From contig NC_092566.1 in the NCBI RefSeq assembly GCF_037975245.1, positions 14,822,501-14,886,500 on the forward strand: a stretch of DNA of 64,000 nucleotides, written 5' to 3'. Below, in pieces: positions 11,592 to 24,916 of this stretch; position 1 is the first letter of the stretch, and every line of letters begins with the position of its first letter. The stretch comes from Apostichopus japonicus. Taxonomy: Eukaryota; Echinodermata; Holothuroidea; Aspidochirotida; Stichopodidae. The notes below the pieces were generated by a model. It saw only the letters and a program-made list of their open reading frames with translations, did no database searches and had not been told where the DNA came from. Both the position numbers and the translations under genes were made by a program.

Positions 11592-12720
11592 TATCAACTA
11601 AAAGATGAAAACAGAAACTGAATCCCAACGAGGGAAATTATTTTGAAAATGATCTCTTGACTTTTAGCTTGTCCCTCGTACGATTTTATGGTTCTACAAT
11701 CACAGCAACGGTTAAGGCACGGAAAGAGGAACTTAACAAAGAGACACCTCCCCCCCCCCCCCACTCACCCTTGAGGAAGACGTTGTGGTTCGACCAATGT
11801 ATATTGCCTTAGAATAAAAATGACTCATTTGTTTAATTATATTTCAAGTAAGCATTTAATAGGGTTTTAGCCCAACAATATAGGTTAAATTCAACCAATC
11901 ATATCTCGAGTTATATGGACAAGTTGTTAAGATGGATATTTGAACTAACACTGTCGAATATGTTCTCTCTAATGTAGGCCTTAGCGTCACAATATCTGTC
12001 AACGGAATACAAGCCCGGATACAGGGGTGTGTTCCTGCCCACGCCCCCCCCCCCCCCTATCCATCCCCAATTTTCAACCACACAAAAAGTAGTTATTAGT
12101 AAAACCTTACGTGTATAGACTTAATTATAGCCTGAATATACCTTAGAATGAACCATTTCACGTTTAAAATTTCATTTACTTCGGAGATGGGGGTGGGGGG
12201 TGGGTAGACCCTAGACACTCCTACACGGATGTTGGCTTCAACAACCCCAGGGTCAAATCCTACATCCGACTCCTGGAATATCATGTTACAATTACACTTG
12301 ACCGTCCCAAAACAGCGGAATATCATTGACTTATTCTATAAAGTATTTATTTTCCTAAATACACACTAGGCCTAGTACCCTTACTGACGTCAGACGAGGC
12401 CAAGAATGGTATCAGACTCGTGGACATTGAAATCTCGATAGTGTAATGCGGTAAGTCTGTAATATACCTGTAATAACTGGCTCTCCATGAGCTTACATAT
12501 ACAACTATACTATTTAGGCCTCGGCCGTAGGGATATTGTTTAAAGTTCATGTTTGAGGCCGTTTAGAAATATTAACCGGAGAAAATGTTTCGGCTCTCTA
12601 GATAATTGTGTGGTTTAATATCTAATCGAAGTCTCACTGAACCGGTTAATAATATTGAACGAGTATACAGCAAGGTAAACTGAGGGTCTATGTTGCCCGC
12701 TTTAATCTATTGCATGATTG
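11592..12720. other. Gene-free stretch
   Basis: No gene was recognised. C runs lie at 11748-11762 and 12044-12057, and a G-rich tract lies near 12187-12206. Confidence 0.5.
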
Positions 12721-12900
12721 CTCAATAGGGAGTGAGATATATATACCGAGGTTTTCATTTCGCGGAATTGATTTGATTAATCATATACGGTGGAATTTGG
12801 TTTAGATATATATACTCAATAGGGTTTAGATAAATACAGAGGTTTTCATTTCGCGGAATTTGTTCAGATTAATCATATACGGTGGTATTATAGAGATTAA
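12721..12900. repeat. Two-copy tandem duplication, 94-bp unit
   Basis: CTCAATAGGG starts at 12721 and again at 12815. Both copies then share AGGTTTTCATTTCGCGGAAT and GATTAATCATATACGGTGG. Confidence 0.85.
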
Positions 12901-13174
12901 TGACATAGAAGAATATGAACTGTTTTTATTGGGGGGGGGGTGGGAGGGTATATGAATATCCTGCTATTCTTTGGACTCGTGACTCAATAAAATCACAAAG
13001 CATCCTCAGAATAATATCCTCATAACTAAGTTTTGCATAAGTTCTTCATCAATTTCAAAGCACATGTTAGACTAATGTAGCATTGAAAAATTCTTAATTT
13101 TTTTTTTCAATAAACAAATAAACAAACAAATAAACAACATTGTATGTGGCATTAAACTTATACCCCTTCAAATT

Positions 13175-13178
<4 letters not shown>

Positions 13179-13228
<50 letters not shown>
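13179..13228. repeat. (TA)n microsatellite
   Basis: An uninterrupted TA run, seen directly. Confidence 0.95.
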
Positions 13229-13231
<3 letters not shown>

Positions 13232-14235
13232 CTTATATCTTCCAGCCACATCGAACGATGAAAACAATTTCTCAATCAACAAAAGCAACATAATAATGAA
13301 CTGTGACTCAAAGTAGATGACATTATTTGGTTTTAATGGGTCAATAACTATCACAAAATGGAAATGAATTTTGTTTCCTTATTTGCCTTATGTCCCATCA
13401 CTCTTCAAGCAAACCTTTGTTGAAGTAAGTGTTTCAGTTTTCTAATATTGTTTGTTCAATACACAATTCAATATGTTTGAAACCACCTTGATCGATATTA
13501 GAATAGCTTTGCAAGTTGGACATATGTATACTTTTCACATTTCAAAATGCAACATGAATTTTTTACCCTTAATACCCAAATATGCTCCAAAGATGTTCCG
13601 AATATGGTCACTTGTGGTAAATCGCTTGAACTCATTTTTTTAGCGTGCTATCCGCGAAATGGGGTTTCTTCCCGCTGGTGTCTACGTTTAAAATTTAATT
13701 TTGTTCCCAGTGCAGTATGTCTGGAATCAGTTTGGTGTGAGGAGATGTTTTTTAATGTTTTCCCTGGGATTTAGACCCTCGCATGCCTGTTTGGCGCTAA
13801 TTTATAAAGTTGATTATGCATGCGGTTAGAACACATATGTCCAGTGTATGGATACGCGTTCTTAATTACTGATGTGTGCAACCAGTTACTAAAGTGTTGA
13901 TTGATGAGAACATATTAACAAGTCCTACATAATCGTAAAATGAAACCCTGTACATGTCAGTCATTTTTCAGTCATTTTATCTTTTTTTGTAGTTTTGCAG
14001 AAAAAAATGTGTCATAGCGCAGCAATTACTTTGCGAAGAACCTATAGACGTTGTAACAATTCCAGAATTTGAAAGTTGTGTCTATGAGATATAAGCTAGA
14101 ACTGTGTGCTTTTTCTCACAATCTCATATTGTCATTAAAACAGAACTAGCATTGTTCGTTCGATACAGGTGGCAAAAGCCTATAGTGGAATGACGAATTT
14201 CCTAACTGGTTTCGAACCAGGCATACAATGAACGT
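13229..14235. other. Gene-free stretch
   Basis: No supported gene; short open frames only. Confidence 0.5.
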
Positions 14236-14314
14236 CCGTGGCCCGGGTTCGAATCCTGGTGGAGGCTGGAGGGTTTTTCTCTATATTCTGGATTTTCCCA
14301 CTCATTACAAGTTC

Positions 14315-14316
<2 letters not shown>
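14236..14316 (+). repeat. 3' part of a tRNA-derived SINE
   Basis: GGCCCGGGTTCGAATCCTGG contains a strong B box (GGTTCGAATCC). A short body follows, leading directly into a TA microsatellite. The A-box half is not clear, so the copy is probably 5' truncated. Confidence 0.5.
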
Positions 14317-14394
<78 letters not shown>

Positions 14395-14514
14395 ATATAT
14401 ATTATATATATATATTATATATATATATTATATATATATATATATATATATTTATATAAACATATAGTCCTATATATAAAGTCCTATACGTATATATAGT
14501 CCTATATATAAAGT

Positions 14515-14563
<49 letters not shown>
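14317..14563. repeat. (TA)n arrays with TATAAAGTCCTATA interruptions
   Basis: TA runs occupy about 14317-14460 and 14517-14563. They are separated by repeated TAGTCCTATATATAAAGTCC words. Confidence 0.9.
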
Positions 14564-14566
<3 letters not shown>

Positions 14567-16514
14567 CGCCTGTGAAAAGCTCTAAGACAGCGATATTAGA
14601 GCGACATATATTCTTCCACTGAGTCAGCGCTGGCGGTAATCCGTAACTCTATATAACGAGGACGTTTTTCCGACACAGGGTCAGGTGATTGATGTATGAC
14701 GTTTACTTTTTAACCGTATCGTCATTATTACTGAAGTAGAAGGAACAATGCCAGATAGTTATACCTGATAGCCATCAAATATCCATATTAAATATACGAC
14801 AACTGTTCTTTGTGAATGAACGAATGAGATAACTACAATTTGAAAAATAAATAATTACGTAACGCCTGCATGTGATGTGTCATTATTCGCATGCCTGTCG
14901 TTCGCAGCCTTGAAAGGCGTTAGATATATATGATGACAGTGCTTACCGAGTCAGGCCTTTATTTATAAAATTATTATTGATGTGCTATATGAATGCAATA
15001 ATTACGGCCGATATTGTAGTATTCAAAAGTGACTTAATTACCGGCAATTATTTTTTAATAAACAAACTCGCTTCACAAGATACTTTACTGTATAACTGTA
15101 TATACAAAATACTAACATACTTAAGTTGGAACGCTCCTTTAAGGTAAATTTTACACCGACCTCAGCATATCTGCTCATGCTTGACAGTGAAAACGACTGC
15201 ACATTGTTTTTACGAGTTGTGGAAATTCAAACACTCTCAGACATGACGTCATAAATGACGGACGTTTCCTACGTCACTTCAATTTTGATCGAGTTTTATA
15301 GTTTAATCTTAATGGAGTATGAATATTGTTGTCATTTCAAATATATTAACTTCAATTAGTAATTTGTAAATCTATTTCGTTAGCATAACCTCGTTTTTCA
15401 CATTATCGACACACGCTTGTCAGCAAACCGTGGAAACAGCCTTTACCTATATTCATTCTGAATGCAAAACGGCAATTTGTAATGACGTCACACCCTTCAG
15501 ATACACGCAACAGGTTCTCCATAACAATATACATTGAGTATCATTTAACTAACAACTTGTTATGATATTTACCATTATACATTTCAGCCTAGTGTTACAA
15601 GTTTCTATTCTCGAGGGACAAGTCACCATCGAGAAGTTAACCGAAAGTTCACCGAGATAATTTTGGAAACGAGAGGGAATTACGTTCACTTTTCAGCCAT
15701 GCATGTCAACTTTTTTTTTCCTACTGTATATACGTTTCACAAAATTTATCTGTAAGATAACAGTGAAAAGCGTATGTCAGGCCCATGAATCACAGAATCT
15801 AAACTGAAGATACATTTACTTAAATTAATCTACTTTTCTCGATTTGTTCAATATGTCGTCGGCATTCCGGGGGGGGGGGAGTTTTTTTTTTTTAATTTCA
15901 TCAAAGTTGGACACATAATCAATGAAACGAGTAATACTGTTCGACCAGTTCAGGGCTTATATAATGTGTGTTGTAGACTTTACACTTTCCAATCTATCAG
16001 GGTTAAATATTTTGACACACTTTCATGCAAATAAACAAGGGTCTAATCCGTACTATAGATAACATCGACAGTTAGGAACAACTCTCTCCTCGAGTGGCTT
16101 ATGTTATAGTGTTGGATGTAGCTTCGATATATACTCTGATAGGCAGACGGCCGAGTCGTATGCGATAGCGGAATAGTTCTTGCATTTTTACGAGAGAGAA
16201 ATGAAAAACAGACCTTGAAAAAAAGACGCGAGACTTAATAAAATATAAGGAAATATGTCTGGAAAAGCAAAGAGAGTTAAGCTGTTACGATTATGGCCTT
16301 TAAAATGATAACAGGTGACAGTAAGAGATAACACACAAGACAGAAACTACGTAGAAAGGAAAACAAATTTCTGTTCCATAGCAACGCGCATGCGCGTTTA
16401 TGTAAAGGTTTATGAGATTGCAATGCGCGATGGATTCTCCTATCTATAACAACTTATCTTGTTAGTTAAGCCTACATGTAAGTTTTACCTATAGTGTGCA
16501 AGCTTTCTGTTCAT
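14564..16514. other. Gene-free stretch
   Basis: No gene was recognised. There is a G run at 15869-15878 followed by a T run. Confidence 0.5.
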
Positions 16515-16810
16515 TGGTACGTTTAACTGTAGCAGTTGTATATGTTTTACCATATGGTATTGGTATATATGTTTTAACTATAACATTGGTATGTTTTAAC
16601 TACAGCATCGATGTTTTAGCGAGAGCATTGATCTGTTTCATCTATTGTATTAGTATGTTTATTGTGTTTTAACTAGAACATCACTATGTTTTAATTATAG
16701 CATCGATATGTTTTAACTATTGCATTGGTATGGTTTAACTATAACATTGGTATACGTGTCAACTAGAGCATTGCTATGTGTTTCAGCTAAAGCATTGGTA
16801 TGTTTTTAAA
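16515..16810. repeat. Degenerate minisatellite, about 25-30-bp unit
   Basis: About ten imperfect copies of TATGTTTTAACTATAGCATTGG, varying in length and base, lie head to tail. Confidence 0.8.
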
Positions 16811-18423
16811 TATAACAATATAATTTGTTCACGTATAAGATGTGAACCTCCTTATATACAATGGGTACCTTAAATTTAGCTTTTCTTCAAATTTCCGCAA
16901 GGCAACACACAAATTAAGTTCCAAAATGTATACCCGACAAAACATTGCAGGACTTTCCCTTATGTTGCAGACATGAGCCTTTACCAAATCCACACATTTT
17001 TTCTTCTTCTTACTTTTCCTTGATCTCAGACTTCTAAGAGAGGTTATTTAAGTCGTATTCACCTTCTCGCTGTATCCGACCCTCCCCGTTAAACTTGGAA
17101 TATACCCCTCCAATTTAGCGCCGTTCGCTCTAGAAAATAATCTACAGCCGTATATACGTCACTCGAAGCGTGCTTCATAAATATCATTGCGGGGCTAATT
17201 CAATTTGGCACTCTACATCTAATGGAATTAAACACAGTAACCAATACTAAGGTTATGGCCTATACGGCAGTCTCCTAAGATGGGCTGTAGGAGAGATTAC
17301 TTATATATGATTGATTTCCAGCGACGGCAAAATTACGAAGTAGTAAGAGAGAGACAAAAAAAAGGAAATAGGAAAGAAAGAAAAAAATACCGGAAGCGTA
17401 CTGAAATATATAGCCACATTTGAAATGAAGTTTCACGCTTGCCACAAAAAAAGCTCTTTATTTTTACTTCTTTTTATTGCTCTTGTCAAGAAGCTCAATT
17501 ATATTTACTTTTTATTGTTTTATTTCAGTTGCTTTGTGTGTCTCATTATTTTTTTTCCCTTTTCTTTATTTTTTTTTTCTGGCCTGGATTGGATTGAATC
17601 AGTGGTCATATTTACATGTTCGCGTTCCACGGGGGCCTTCAGAGGTGTTAACTCATATCACTCTACGCTTCTGTGTTCTTTTTTGTATTGTTTTGTAATA
17701 CGAAGACAGTGGGATTATGGGCTAGATCCCCCCCCCACCCACCCCCTGTACCAGGCCTTGTTTGACTTTTTGGTTCCAGGCGGAGCCCTGGAACCATTAT
17801 AGTCGCTCATCTGTTGACCAAGTTTTGACCCCGAAGTGACCCAGACATCGGTTTGTAAACCGTTGTTGTTCAAATTACAACTCTGTCACAGGCTTGGAAC
17901 AGAGAAGACATTTATTGTGCGATTGATAACAGGATTGACAGTGAAGTATTAGCCGAACTCATTGCTTCCCACGGCAAATATGTTCTTGTTTTGCCTGTAC
18001 TTGGAAGAAAGTAATGCGCACGATTGTCTAACGTTTCGTGGTAGAGTAACTTAGATCTAGGCTAGTCCATGAAGAGTAAAACGACATTATAAGCACTAAC
18101 GTTGTAACCTGTATGGTACTAAGCACTATAGGCCGGATCAGCACTTCAAATTCATTTAGGGCATGCAAGGCTCCAATATTAATACAGTGCGTAAGCAGTT
18201 ATGTAAGTATAGCTGTATAGCACCAACAGCTAGTAGTTGTAGTATCAATGTCTGTATTGAAAGTGTCACTGTGCTCAATAAAAACTCTTTCTATCTATCT
18301 AAAAAGTATTTATCTTTCATTTTTGGTTTTTATGAATTTATAACCTTTCTAGTCGTATTAGGGTGTGTCTATTATCGTCGGCGTTTCACATGTTAACCAG
18401 TTTGTGGAAGCTATATATACCCA
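16811..18423. other. Gene-free stretch
   Basis: No gene was seen. T-rich tracts lie at 17460-17580 and a C run at 17728-17737. Near 18270 CTCAATAAAAACTCTTTC is followed by TCTATCTATCT, which resembles the 3' end of a retroposon. Confidence 0.45.
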
Positions 18424-18680
18424 GCAAACACAAAACGTTATTATAACATTTTAAAAAGAGCCTCTAAAATATGTTTTTATAATGTTAAATGTGGTGTTAT
18501 AAAAACGTCGGCATAACGTTTTTATGAGATATTAATGTTATATTAATGTTTTAACGGGAAAATGTTTTGAAATAATAGCCCGAAAACGTTTTCGTGACAT
18601 ATTTATTACACCTCAAATAACGTTATCAAAACAGAAGACGAAATGTTTTAATAACGTTTTAAAAACGTTTTTGTGTTTGC
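18424..18680. mobile_element. AACGTT-rich terminal-inverted-repeat element
   Basis: The left end GCAAACACAAAACGTTATTA mirrors the right end, whose reverse complement begins GCAAACACAAAAACGTTTTT. The 257-bp interior is dense in AACGTT, AACGTTTT and GTTATAA words in both orientations, and no frame is open through it. A clear target duplication is not visible. It looks like a non-autonomous DNA transposon (MITE), and I cannot assign the superfamily. Confidence 0.65.
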
Positions 18681-19284
18681 CTAGGACAGCTGGTATACAC
18701 GTCTCATATTTGTTATCTTGGTATAGCAGTTTGAATACAAGTAGGCTATTCTGGTAAATCTGAATATCATTTAGGGACCAGAATGAAGAAAAAAGACAAT
18801 GACAAACAGGTTAGCTCAAGGAAACCTTACGCAATCCTTGTATTAGGTATGTTGGTAGACCATTTTCGAGTACACTTCTAGTCAATAGAATAGCCAAATA
18901 TGGAACTTTTTGGGCAAGGTATCTCACGATTCACATGAAACTGACAGTTGTGGTTAGCTGTTAGGGCACATGGGTGTATGTGTGCTTGTGACACTATAGC
19001 TTAAAAACACAATAACTCAAGGAGGGATGCTTAAAATTCTTTCATAGTTGACATTTCAATCATAAGGTGCCTTTCATAATGTGCCTATATAAGCCCGAAC
19101 GATTTGCTGCACAATACGTTTACTAACATAATTGTATATAAATTTACTAACTCAGATACTCTTTTAGCAGCAGTTATACGGTTGTAAGCAAAACCTACAC
19201 GAAATGTTTCTGAATTGTAATAGGAATATTAAGAAAAAACTTGCATTAGTTTTGGGTGTCATTGTTGATGATGACAGCAAAATA
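18681..19284. other. Gene-free stretch
   Basis: Nothing recognised. Confidence 0.45.
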
Positions 19285-19483
19285 CAGTGTCGGCTTATCC
19301 AAGGCAGATATAGGCAAGTGCCTATAGGGGCCCCCAAGTTCAAGGGGCCTCGATTAACCCTTCCAGGCAAGACATACTAACTCTCTCTCTCTATTTCCGC
19401 TTTTGGGACTGCAAAACGTATTAAGGAAGGCAAGTATATGTTGCCTTAGGGGGTCCAGAGGGTGTAAAAAAAAACCGGCGCTG
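19285..19483. mobile_element. hAT-like MITE (CAGTGTCGGCTT...)
   Basis: The left end CAGTGTCGGCTT and the right end AAACCGGCGCTG form an imperfect inverted repeat (CAGYGYCGGYTT) about 199 bp apart. The interior carries GGGGCCCCC and GGGGCC words. The ends look like hAT ends, but the expected 8-bp duplication is not evident, so the insertion is old or the boundaries are slightly off. Confidence 0.5.
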
Positions 19484-20534
19484 ACTACATACATGCGCGA
19501 TAGAAGTTGCCAGTAACACCATCGCGCGATCAAGTATACGGGAAGTCTTTGATTTCAACTGCGCATGACTGAGTTGTATACCAGGGTCAGGTCAAGTGAT
19601 CCAAACACAATCAGGTACCAGATTATAACAGCTTAACGAGTATAACATCTCTAAGCGGAAGTAAGACTACGTCATTCTGTCAATAAAGTCTTCATACGAG
19701 ATATCCATAATTGCTCGAGTACAAGTTTATAAGTACAAATACATGATAACGTGTATAATGTACATGTCAGGTAACTAACAGTGAAGTCAATGCGACTTAC
19801 TGATTTCTGCTGGATAAGCAGAAGTTTCGGGAAATTGGATTAAATGTAATCCGTATCGGATTAGTTTAATCCGATTCAGTCGTAACTTCAAAGGAATTGT
19901 TTTGACTTATCTGGGACGGCAGGTCGTTTCAGATGTTTACACCGAATGGTGCCGTGGTTTTTAGGTATAGTTCCCAGAAATTTGCTTTGCCTTTTCTAGA
20001 TTTATCTGTCCAAGAATCGTTTTGGTCAATAGCAATAACACTTAAATTCTCAATCGAAGTGATTTGGGAGTTTGAAGTGCTTTGCGACAGGTTGGTTGAT
20101 CTTTTCTGGTTTTGATCGCCGATCTATGTTGTGTCATTCTCATTTTAGCGTGCTTTCGACTCTCCAACGTGTTGTAAGTTGCAAATATTGCAGTAGATGA
20201 GCTAAATGACATTTCTTGATAGGCGATTTATTTTCTGCCGCATTCGGTACGTGCGTGTAGTCTGGTTGTTCTGAAAGGCCCTACTAGAATCGACAAGTAA
20301 GCACGACTTGCAATTTTATGTACAGAGCGATGATCTTGTATTTTCTGTGTTGTTTGATGGGGTGTCATCCTGAAAAGACGCCCGAACTAAAATGTCCCGA
20401 AGGTTTCTGGGTCTTGTAAAATGAAATGATAGGTGGTTCTGAGAAACTGATTTCAGGCGTTCGGTGGACTGAAGTATGTGAAAATTCTTCTGAATGATAT
20501 TTGCCATGGGTGTACATGATTGCAAGCGGTATGA
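19484..20534. other. Gene-free stretch
   Basis: No gene was recognised. Near 19838 GGATTAAATGTAATCCG and CGGATTAGTTTAATCCG form small nested inverted repeats. Confidence 0.45.
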
Positions 20535-20693
20535 CAGATATATAATAAATTAATAAAGATAAACACACCAGAAAAATCCACTTTACGGCCGGTTTCATCC
20601 TTTTGGGACTCATCAGGCGAAGGGTGGAATCGAACCACGGACCTTGACAGACCGAAGTCCGTACCACTCGACCACAGCGATTCTACTGGTGTG
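20535..20693 (-). repeat. tRNA-derived SINE with hammerhead-like segment
   Basis: Read on the minus strand from 20693 there is an A-box-like TGGTCGAGTGG, then a B box GGTTCGATTCC. Next comes CTGATGAGTCC, an AAAA loop and GGATGAAAC at 20592-20616. The element ends in an AT-rich tail (20536-20567). The head has tRNA layout and spacing. The middle has the CUGAUGA-stem-GAAA order of a hammerhead core. A frame that stays open through it is a by-product of the element. Target-site duplications were not found. Confidence 0.6.
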
Positions 20694-23689
20694 TGAATGC
20701 GTATACCTGGCTATGTATAACTGCCATTTAGGGCGTCCTATACTCAAGTGTAATGATTGGGCTGCATCATGCGAAATGGTGTGCAACTCCTGGATAGAGT
20801 ATCCATCTCGTTTACTTTACTAATCAAGCAAAGAACCTCTATACTGGGATGCACCATGGTGGTAGGTTATATAGTATCTAACTATCGACAAATCAATTGG
20901 ATATAGCTGTATCGATTGGTGATTCAGGCATTCAATCTAAAACTCGATCCTTTCGACGACTTTTCTAAGTTAAAAAACATTTCCCCGTTTGAAAAGAATT
21001 GAAACTTTCAAAATCGGTAGCAGGTCACTGTTTCATCAACAATTGTCTTGTGTTATAATTAACCAGAAGTTTGGCATTAATGGCTACTGCTCATCGTACT
21101 GTAACCAAACGATGGCCCGCCCTCTACTATTAATCAATGAAATGCTTAAGTTTCAGTTTTACTTGTAATTCAACAAAGAAATTAAGACAAAGTTAACTAA
21201 AATAAACAACCCACAACTCGAGGTTTCGTGATGCCAACACGGTATTTGTCAAGTAGAGTATATTCCTAGATATATATATTAAAGAACAGATGATTAAATA
21301 TTGATAGAATCACCCATTTACATCATAAGCCCACTGTTATATATCATATTAGTTATAATGTATAGTTACATATATATTAACATGACAACAAGAAAGGGCA
21401 CATGACTTTTGATATAAGGACGAGCTTTAACGTGTGCAACGATTCTACTACATTTTATGTTGTTAGAATATTTTTAAAAAAAGTCTCAAAACAGGAGAAA
21501 ATACATAGCAGATCTGTAAACTTGCAAGTTTACAGATATATCCAGATGTGTATTATATAGATCATCTTAACCAATCAGAGTAGGCCTACTGTGTTTTTAG
21601 CAATCGCATATTTAGTATTTTTTATCCCCTTCTCTGTGTACAGGGATCCCACGAATTAAACTTTCTGAGAGCATAGTTCAACTGTAACAATTTTTTTTTA
21701 AAGAGAACGGTCTCGGGAAGATAAATGTATTTATCTGTATATTCTTCTGACGTGTGACCCTCCTAAGACACCGTATATTAATGGCGTGTCTAGACCGTAA
21801 ATATACTCCAGGAGGCTTATTACAGTATTGTATTATCCATGCCTGTCAAACTTTATAGTGGAGGGGATGGGGGGGGGGCATGTACAATGTATCATGGGGG
21901 ATAGAAGGTGTTATTCCTGCATTGGGGCTTAAATCCGAGAAAGCCCTCCAAGACATATATTGAATTTCAGAGTAACGCCCCCACCTCACTCATGCATTAG
22001 GAAACTTAGTGTAAGCACCGAAAGGGAGAAGGCTGGAGGGGAGGGGGTAGAGAGAGTTTAAACATGTGAAATTTCGACAAAGATGTCGGCTCCGTAGTGT
22101 TGTAAAAAATCAGCGTTAAGTTATGTAAAACATAATACCATAAAATCATTTGTGCATAACGGATCTTTAGAAGATTCTATTAACAGTTATTCTGTTTATA
22201 CCTTCCAGACCTATTTCTAATTACTAAATTTGTTTTATTACTGTTCGTGCTCCATCCTTTTGCTTCTTCTATTTTTATAGTCAGATTGTCTCTATTATAA
22301 CTTTTTGCCCATCCCACCCACCCCCCCCCCCCCCTCCTTCCTGCCCCTTATCCTCCACCAGCTCCCAAAATAAATATATAATGTCTTCATTTATATAATA
22401 ATTTGGAGAGATCGACGCTTAGTTCGTTAAAATCGTGCTTATCATAACCATATACATATGCACATATATATGTTATAAAACAGCTGTAGAAGATATATCC
22501 ACACCAGTTGCGCTTCTATAGTTATACTTAGTTGGGAAATCCTCTCCATTACATTTCTGATACGCCAGTCAGGGTGATAGATGTAAAAAGAAATCACACT
22601 GGCAAATAAATCAAATTTAAATAAATAAACTTTAAAAAAGGGATGAAAAATAATGCAAAACAGAATACAAGGCGTTTGGTTTTCTCCATTTCAAACACGA
22701 ATAAGTGCTTTAAAAGGGGCACCATACATACACAATAGTCAAACTTACATTAAAACGCTCGCAATTGAAATCACAAAACGGCTCCACGCTTATTCAGATT
22801 ATATCAATAAAATGTTCAAAACAAGGTCATCTTTATATCAGCAAAAAAAATATGGCTTTTCGAAGATGTTGGCAAATTTTGGAGTGCATTGTGCAAATAT
22901 GGTCATAGATACCGTTTTCGAATACACTTTAGTATAACAAATAACATTTATTCCTTCCTTTTGGAGTTTTGTTGTAAAAGTATACTTAAGGAGTCATATA
23001 AACAAACCTATCAGTCACGGATCCTTTACGTCTCGGAGCAGACGAAAGCCAAACAAAAAATATAAAACGGTGAAAAGACCATTAATATACGCTGACATTT
23101 ATATCTACCAAACCCTGAATAAAATGTTTACAAACTAATGTTTCTTAGTATGTTTTCAATACATTATGTACAGGCCGCCTTTATAGGATGACATGCATAA
23201 ATTAAGTATACTTTCTTGATACTCCGTTCTCTAATATCACAAAGAAATCTCAAGTTTGTAGATTATACGGCACATTCATGACACATGCACATTCAACATA
23301 AATGTATCACTTAGAAATTTAAAATAACAATGAAAAGTTAAATTGGAAAAGTGTAATAGATAATGCCACATCCTCAATGTGTGTGACTGTGACATCATCC
23401 TGGCAAAACATATATGCTATTATCATATACCTTTAAATAACACATAAACATATCATTCGTTTTTCGGCTTTACAAGTTACACAATTAAGGAATTAAAACT
23501 TACGGAAGGCTTTTGGCAGAAGTCCGTTCAATAATTCTGCATGCAGTATTTAAAATAAAAACCAGAATGGAAAAATGCATAGTGGTTTCGATTATGTCAC
23601 ATTCAGTTATTTTCTAAATGAATCTGACGTAACGTATAGTGAGGGTGTACAACATACTTGATATTAGTAATACAGTGAAAAGCAGTGCG
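20694..23689. other. Gene-free stretch
   Basis: No gene is supported. It contains a perfect 26-bp palindrome at 21512-21537, a G run at 21870-21878 and a C run at 22320-22334. From 22560 on it is AT-rich with no recognisable frame. Confidence 0.5.
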
Positions 23690-24430
23690 ATGTGACAAAC
23701 AATAAATTCACAATGACACAGGCTGTCCTGAAATGACCATTGACCTCAACAACAAGCATCTTGTATTAAACGTGATAGATACATCAACATACTAAATATG
23801 GCATCAGTCCTTGTTAAAATATTGTGTAAAACATGGTTTCACTATGATCTGCCTCTGGTGAACTCAAACGACCATTGACATCCGCCCACAACATTAAGGC
23901 TTCTTGTACTCAATGTGGTACAATTACATATCAAATATGCGATCTGTCCAAGCTTCCCTTACGATATTATATTTAGGAAGATATGTTAGTGTGGAGAGAC
24001 AGGTAAGAGGGGAGTGAATTAAATGTTTGGCATTTGCTGACTTCAAATGGCCTTTGACCGCCACCAAAAGCAATAATAGGCTCCTTAAACTTAATATTGT
24101 ATATCTACAAACCAAGTATGAGATCTGTCCTTTCTAGCAATATCATGTTTACAAGGTTGTCACGATTTGATATGTTATCCCCAAATGACCTTTGACCTAC
24201 ACTAAAAACATTAGGCTTCCTGTACTGGATGTGCATGGTACGTCTACACACTCAATATGAATTGGTCCGACCTTCCCTTCTTGAGATATCGTGTTTACAA
24301 GGTTTTCAAAATTTGACCTCTGGTGACCCCAAAAGACCTTTGACTTCCAACGAAAACAATAGCCTTGTTGTACTCAATGGGGTATACGTCAAGCACTAAA
24401 TATGAGGTCTGCCCATGCTTCCTTTCTTGC
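23690..24430. repeat. Tandem repeat with TGACCTTTGACC words
   Basis: Four to five diverged units of about 120-200 bp run head to tail. Each has a TGACC-n-TTTGACC-type core (23731, 23870, 24050, 24186, 24333). Each then has ACAATAGGCTTCTTGTACTC-like sequence, TAAATATGAGGTCTGTCC-like sequence, and often a TTGAGATATCGTGTTTACAA-like end. One core, TGACCTTTGACCT at 24186-24198, is a perfect direct repeat of the nuclear-receptor half-site spaced by one base. Diverged relatives occur at 34840-35300 and 40000-40135. Confidence 0.75.
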
Positions 24431-24916
24431 GAAATAAAAAAACTTAACAAAATGGTGATGCTGAATGTCCTTATATTTATTTTCTGTCCTGTTTTTGTGT
24501 AAACTGTTAATATAACATATACATATTTATTAACAAAATATATACTATCGAACACATTTTGGTAGTAATAATTATTGATACTAACAGACAATCTGTTGTT
24601 TTAACTTACAATAATTGCAATCAAAGTACATAATTATTGCAAAATGCTTATCGAGGTGACAAAAAAATGGGGATGGCATGTCTTCAATTGAAACTATGAC
24701 GAATTCTCGGCAAAGGTCACCCACTCCCACACTGTGAGATCATCATGTATGTTAATAACGTATTCAATCACATAGAAATGATAACCCTATTTGAGCCTCG
24801 TCATAATACTCTTGATGTATAGTTGTAGATGTAGAATGAAGTTCATCCATCTTTGCACAATACATCTGTTTAGTAGATAATGAATCAGATTTTTGTCATC
24901 ATTCAAAAGTGTGACT

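Noticed and set aside
20365-20667. 100-codon minus-strand frame with a hydrophobic segment
   Set aside because: It lies largely in the tRNA-derived SINE and its tail, so it is a by-product of the element.
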